In this document: positions 60,332 through 64,000 of the stretch, piece after piece
How the letters are laid out: each line of letters starts with the position of its first letter
How positions within the stretch are numbered: the stretch's first letter is position 1
Source of the DNA: an uncultured Lachnospiraceae bacterium
Lineage (GTDB): Bacteria > Bacillota > Clostridia > Lachnospirales > Lachnospiraceae
Reading direction: 5' to 3'
NCBI GenBank assembly: GCA_958402795.1
Contig: CATXUX010000001.1
Span: 99,142 to 163,141, forward strand
Length of the DNA: 64,000 nucleotides
Notes under the pieces: generated by a model
What the model was told of the DNA's origin: nothing
Databases searched by the model: none
What the model saw: only the letters and a program-made list of their open reading frames with translations
Program-made: the position numbers and the translations under genes

Positions 60332-61831
60332 TCATTCCTCTTCCTTCGCCCAGCCGCGCGAACAGCTCACCGCACGTTTCCAGCCGCGCAGCATCTTCTC
60401 CCGCCTGTCGGGTGTAATGTCCGGCGTGAATACCCGGTCGATCGCCCAGTTCTGACGAACATCGTCCTTATTTTTCCAGTATCCGACTGCCAGTCCGGCA
60501 AGGTAGGCGGCTCCCATCGCCGTTGTCTCCACACACTGCGGGCGGTTGACCGGAGCGTTGCTGATATCCGCCTGCGTCTGCATCAGGAAATTATTCGCAC
60601 TGGCGCCGCCGTCTACTTTCAGCGCAGAGAGCTTTGTCTGTGCGTCCGCCTCCATCGCCGCCAGAACATCATTCACCTGGTAAGCCAGCGATTCCAGCGT
60701 GGCGCGGACAATATGGCTCTTATTTACCCCGCGTGTCAGTCCGACGATCGTCCCCCGCGCATACTGATCCCAGTACGGCGCGCCAAGTCCCGTGAACGCA
60801 GGGACAACGTAACAGCCGTTGGCATCCGGCACCTTTTTCGCAAGATATTCCGTATCCGCCACTGAATCAATCAGCCGCAGCTCATCGCGAAGCCACTGAA
60901 TCGCTGCTCCTGCCACAAAGATCGAACCTTCCAGCGCATAATTAACTTTCCCGTCAATTCCCCACGCGATCGTCGTAACAAGGCCGTTTCTGGAAAACAC
61001 CGGCGTCTCCCCTGTGTTCATCAACAGGAAGCAGCCCGTGCCATATGTATTTTTTGCCTCTCCCTTTTCAAAACAGGTCTGCCCGAACAGAGCCGCCTGC
61101 TGGTCTCCCGCGGCTCCTGCGATCGGAATCCTGCCGCCGAAAAAGCTCGGATCCGTCTCTCCGTAGATCTCACTGGACGGTTTTGCCTGAGGCAGCATAC
61201 TCCGCGGGATTCCCAACTCCTCAAGAATCTCCTCATCCCACTCCAGCGTGTTGATGTTAAACATCATCGTACGTGACGCATTAGAATAATCCGTCACATG
61301 CACCGCACCCTTCGTCAGTTTCCAGATCAGCCACGTCTCGACCGTTCCGAACAGAAGCTCCCCGCGCTCGGCACGTTCCCGCGCTCCTTCTACGTGATCC
61401 AGTATCCATTTTACTTTCGTCGCCGAAAAATATGCATCAATCACAAGTCCTGTTTTCTCCCGGAACTTCTCGGTCAGGCCCTTTTCCTTCAGACTGTCAC
61501 AGTATTCCGAAGTGCGTCTGCACTGCCATACAATTGCGTGATATACCGGTTTCCCGGTATTCTTGTCCCACACGATCGTCGTCTCCCGCTGGTTCGTGAT
61601 CCCGATCGCCGCGATGTCTTCCGCTCCCGCGCCGATCTGCGTCATCGCGTCCCGCGCGACCTGAAGCTGGGAAGACCAGATCTCACTCGCATCATGTTCC
61701 ACCCAGCCGGGTTTTGGAAAATGCTGCGTGAACTCCTTCTGTGACACACTGCACATTTCCCCTCTCTCATTAAATAAAATACACCGGTTGCTCGTCGTCC
61801 CCGAATCAAGCGCCATGATATACTTTGCCAT
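60332..61831 (-). CDS. glpK: glycerol kinase
   Basis: Phosphorylates glycerol with ATP, first step of glycerol use after uptake. From the ATG at 61831, with GGAGGACG upstream, 499 residues. The FGGY motifs are complete: MALDSGTTSNRCILF at the N-terminus, GWVEHDASEIW, GITNQRETTIVWDK, EGSIFVAGAAIQWL and VVPAFTGLGAPYWDQYARG, GGASANNFLMQTQADI. The preceding gene, GlpP, is a glycerol-3-phosphate-responsive antiterminator that fits its control. The DUF5685 gene follows after three bases, so the chaperone-like pair is in the same operon. Confidence 0.96.
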   Translation of the reverse strand: MAKYIMALDSGTTSNRCILFNERGEMCSVSQKEFTQHFPKPGWVEHDASEIWSSQLQVARDAMTQIGAGAEDIAAIGITNQRETTIVWDKNTGKPVYHAIVWQCRRTSEYCDSLKEKGLTEKFREKTGLVIDAYFSATKVKWILDHVEGARERAERGELLFGTVETWLIWKLTKGAVHVTDYSNASRTMMFNINTLEWDEEILEELGIPRSMLPQAKPSSEIYGETDPSFFGGRIPIAGAAGDQQAALFGQTCFEKGEAKNTYGTGCFLLMNTGETPVFSRNGLVTTIAWGIDGKVNYALEGSIFVAGAAIQWLRDELRLIDSVADTEYLAKKVPDANGCYVVPAFTGLGAPYWDQYARGTIVGLTRGVNKSHIVRATLESLAYQVNDVLAAMEADAQTKLSALKVDGGASANNFLMQTQADISNAPVNRPQCVETTAMGAAYLAGLAVGYWKNKDDVRQNWAIDRVFTPDITPDRREKMLRGWKRAVSCSRGWAKEEE

Positions 61832-61872
61832 ATCGTCCTCCTTATGTATGTAATAGCCTCTCGGAATCTCAT

Positions 61873-62448
61873 TTACAGCGTCCACACGTCCTGATTTGTT
61901 GTCGATACTGCCGCCGCTCCTGCTGCCAGCGCACCCATCACGTCTTCTTTATCTGCGATCAGACCTCCCGCAATCACCGGAATCCGTACATCTGTGCAGA
62001 TCTTTCGGATCACTTTCGGCATCACGCCGGGCAGAACTTCAATAAAGTCCGGCTTCGCCCCGCGCTGCTTTCCCAGGTTCTCAATACTCTGAAGCGCCAG
62101 AGAGTCAATCACAAAAAAACGCAGCACCGTATAGAGTCCTTGTTCCTTCGCATACGTTGTCATCGCCGCTTTCGTCGTTATGATGCCGTCCGCTCCTGCC
62201 GTATCCCGCAGGTAATCTACGGAAACCTCCTTCGCGCTCAGACCTGTAACCAAATCCATATGCACCATCGCAAGTTTCCCCGCCTGTTGGATCCGGTTCA
62301 CAATCCCCCCAATGGAACAAATATCCCCGTATAATACAAAAATAACAGTCAGCTCTCCCATCTTACATGCTTTTTCCAGACCTTCATTGTCCTTAACCGC
62401 AGCAATGATGGGATTCTCCTCCACCGCATGTAAAAATTGTCTCCGCAT
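61873..62448 (-). CDS. glpP: glycerol-3-phosphate-responsive antiterminator
   Basis: A 191-residue RNA-binding antiterminator from the ATG at 62448 (MRRQFLHAVEENPIIAAVKD), chosen because it matches the family start and has GAGGGTAC upstream. VIFVLYGDICSIGGIVNRIQQAGKLAMVHMDLVTGL (in pieces), then GADGIITTKAAMTTYAKEQGLYTVLRFFVIDSLAL and VIAGGLIADKEDVMGALAAGAAAVSTT show the TIM-barrel-like GlpP fold. With glycerol-3-phosphate bound it prevents termination upstream of glp genes. It is directly upstream of glpK. Confidence 0.93.
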   Translation of the reverse strand: MRRQFLHAVEENPIIAAVKDNEGLEKACKMGELTVIFVLYGDICSIGGIVNRIQQAGKLAMVHMDLVTGLSAKEVSVDYLRDTAGADGIITTKAAMTTYAKEQGLYTVLRFFVIDSLALQSIENLGKQRGAKPDFIEVLPGVMPKVIRKICTDVRIPVIAGGLIADKEDVMGALAAGAAAVSTTNQDVWTL

Positions 62449-62715
62449 GAATGTACCCTCATTTCCGTAAGCCAGTTGACGTGTGACAATAGATACATTA
62501 TAACTCATAATCATAAAATGTTCCATCATTATTTCTGATTGATTAGGGTTGATTAGGGTGGCTTCATGAGGGTTTTCTAAACCATTTTCCAAAGTCACTC
62601 AGTCACTATTTTGTTTTTATTATAATTTGTGGTAAAAATGTCAATTGAACTTATTTTTAAGGTATTCCGGAATTTATGAGGTTATGAACTTCACGGATTC
62701 AGGTAATGATATAAG

Positions 62716-63276
62716 TTACTTGATTCTTTTATCTATTATTTCATTTACTTCTTTGATCATATTAATTTCTCTGCCGGCTAATACTATTTGGTACACTTCA
62801 TCCACAGTAGAAATTTCAAGAAAACTATACCGGAAATAGTAACCCTTTGGTGTTTCTTTAATTTCTAAAGATTGAATATTGTCTATAGGTATAATAAGTG
62901 CTACACGTGTAATAATTAAAAAATGGTCAGTAATATAGATCATGATACTTTTTCCCTTAAACTTTAGGCTGTTTGTCAATTCACGATCTACATTTTGTAA
63001 ATCATCCGTGTCTATCTTACGATCTTGTATAAACATCCCTCTTCTTATATATACATAAAATAAGATTTCTATAAGCGTTACTACACATAAGATTATATAC
63101 AAATTAGTGTCAGGACTATATATGATTCCCAAAACATCGATAATACAGGTCAAAATAATCACTGTCAGCCAAAAAACAGTAACGATCTTTCTGATAATGA
63201 AAGTCTTTTTCATAATACTGTAGATATTACTATATTTTTTCCAGAACCTTTTTCCCCTTGCCATTTCAACCCACAT
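62716..63276 (-). CDS. YcxB-like membrane protein
   Basis: A 186-residue protein with two helices near residues 28-50 and 57-75, then a soluble C-terminal part (SLKFKGKSIMIYITDHFLIITRVALIIPIDNIQSLEI) that looks like the YcxB/PH-like domain of small Firmicute membrane proteins. No catalytic motif. The start is uncertain: ATG at 63276 has a ribosome site only two bases away, and the ATG at 63264 (MARGKRF) may be better. It is AT-rich compared with its neighbours and alone. Confidence 0.6.
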   Translation of the reverse strand: MWVEMARGKRFWKKYSNIYSIMKKTFIIRKIVTVFWLTVIILTCIIDVLGIIYSPDTNLYIILCVVTLIEILFYVYIRRGMFIQDRKIDTDDLQNVDRELTNSLKFKGKSIMIYITDHFLIITRVALIIPIDNIQSLEIKETPKGYYFRYSFLEISTVDEVYQIVLAGREINMIKEVNEIIDKRIK

Positions 63277-63571
63277 TTCCTTTCCAGTGAAAAAAATTAT
63301 CTATTCTATCCTGTCAAACAATCATTATAGCTGATCTTAACAGATTGTAGCACGTAATTTCAACTGTTTCCATATTTATATTAATTGAAAAATCGAGTTC
63401 TCTTCAAAAGATTACTTTTCACGAGGTGAGGAAATAAATTGAATAAAACACTGTAGTTCGAATAATTAAATGGGTTGCAGAGCTTTGACTATATGACAAA
63501 CTGTAGATTGACACATTTAACCATCCGTGATATCGTTAGGAAGAATCATGAAAAGGAAAGGAGCAATAGTG
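63277..63571. other. AT-rich intergenic stretch
   Basis: Between the YcxB-like gene and ridA I see no coding frame with a start and ribosome site, and no strong hairpin or promoter that can be fixed. Confidence 0.4.
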
Positions 63572-63970
63572 ATGAATATGAATAAAGTTGAAACATCAAA
63601 CGCACCCGGAGCAATCGGTCCTTATTCGCAGGCATATACGACAGGAGATTTTGTCTTTGTCTCCGGACAGATCCCGGTGAACCCGGAAACAGGGAATATC
63701 CCGGAAGGGATTGAAGCACAGGCAGATCAGAGCTGCCGCAATGTATCCGCAATTCTTCAGGCAGCAGGAGTCAGCATGGAATCCGTTGTAAAAACAACCT
63801 GCTTTCTGGCGGAGATGGCAGATTTTTCCGCATTTAATTCTGTCTATGAAAAGTATTTTGTTTCTAAGCCGGCAAGAAGCTGTGTAGCTGTCAAAGAACT
63901 TCCAAAGGGCGTCCTGTGTGAAGTAGAAGCAATTGCAGTACAGAAATACTTGAGTTTCCGTAAATTGTAA
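63572..63970 (+). CDS. RidA family enamine/imine deaminase
   Basis: A 132-residue RidA/YjgF protein from the ATG at 63572 (MNMNKVETSNAPGAIGPYSQ), with AAAGGAG upstream. The family's conserved N-terminal APGAIGPYSQA, FVSGQIPVNPETG, the NVSAILQAAGVSMESVVKTTCFLA strand-helix and the catalytic-Arg region KPARSCVAVKELPKGVLCEVEAIA (in pieces) are all present. It hydrolyses reactive enamines released by PLP enzymes such as threonine dehydratase, protecting branched-chain and other pathways. Monocistronic here. Confidence 0.95.
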   Translation: MNMNKVETSNAPGAIGPYSQAYTTGDFVFVSGQIPVNPETGNIPEGIEAQADQSCRNVSAILQAAGVSMESVVKTTCFLAEMADFSAFNSVYEKYFVSKPARSCVAVKELPKGVLCEVEAIAVQKYLSFRKL

Positions 63971-64000
63971 TTGAAAAAGGGATATGTCTATCTAAAGTAC

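Overview
The window looks like a chromosome segment of a low-to-mid-GC Firmicute of class Clostridia, most likely a gut Lachnospiraceae (Blautia/Dorea/Mediterraneibacter/Ruminococcus gnavus type). The grounds are the GlgC-GlgD pair, DUF1836 and YerC-type regulators, a T-box ahead of ilvBN, an M-box ahead of mgtE, a CIRCE site, strong AGGAGG ribosome sites and sigma-A promoters with 17-bp spacers. The family placement is inference; no rRNA is present.

Layout. 0-9.9 kb is mostly housekeeping: AraC and TrpR-like regulators, a PHP phosphatase, a repeat-rich zinc-ribbon membrane protein, glycogen synthesis (glgC-glgD), an orphan solute-binding lipoprotein and an rRNA methylase. 9.9-12 kb is a YtrA-type GntR/ABC operon with a palindromic operator. 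12.2-17.9 kb holds M-box-mgtE and T-box-ilvB-ilvN with ilvE. From about 17.94 to 26.79 kb is a visibly AT-rich accessory island bounded by a 12-bp direct repeat and two related decayed gene remnants. 26.8-31.3 kb is a marR-thyA-folA-znuA-znuC-znuB operon. 31.5-31.9 kb holds a compact Fst-like type I toxin-antitoxin locus, followed by tRNA-Gly. 32-36.7 kb is a CprABC/LanFEG-type ABC transporter with a two-component system whose response regulator carries an in-frame TGA. 37-49.8 kb holds a TetR-controlled ABC exporter, an oxidoreductase, HAD phosphatases and a MarR-controlled heterodimeric ABC exporter. 49.9-63.3 kb is dominated by chaperones: a DnaK paralogue with a J-protein and DUF5685 protein, htpG under CIRCE, and a second J-protein/DUF5685 pair behind glpP-glpK. 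The window ends with ridA.

The most striking system is the island. Two tandem, almost identical 38-residue peptide genes (absent from ordinary gene calls) encode a C-x3-C-x4-C core. They are followed by two SPASM radical-SAM maturases and preceded by an FtsX-type ABC transporter and a BceRS-like two-component system. Together these form a complete-looking, unassigned radical-SAM RiPP locus with self-protection.

A second lead is a roughly 215-bp element present twice in inverted orientation (42.27 and 53.31 kb), plus a lone terminal fragment near 2.93 kb. Two hairpins keep their shape while their sequences change between copies, as expected of a conserved structured RNA or of a hairpin-ended mobile element. 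A third lead is the duplicated pairing of Cys-tailed J-domain proteins with DUF5685 proteins, one pair linked to its own DnaK.
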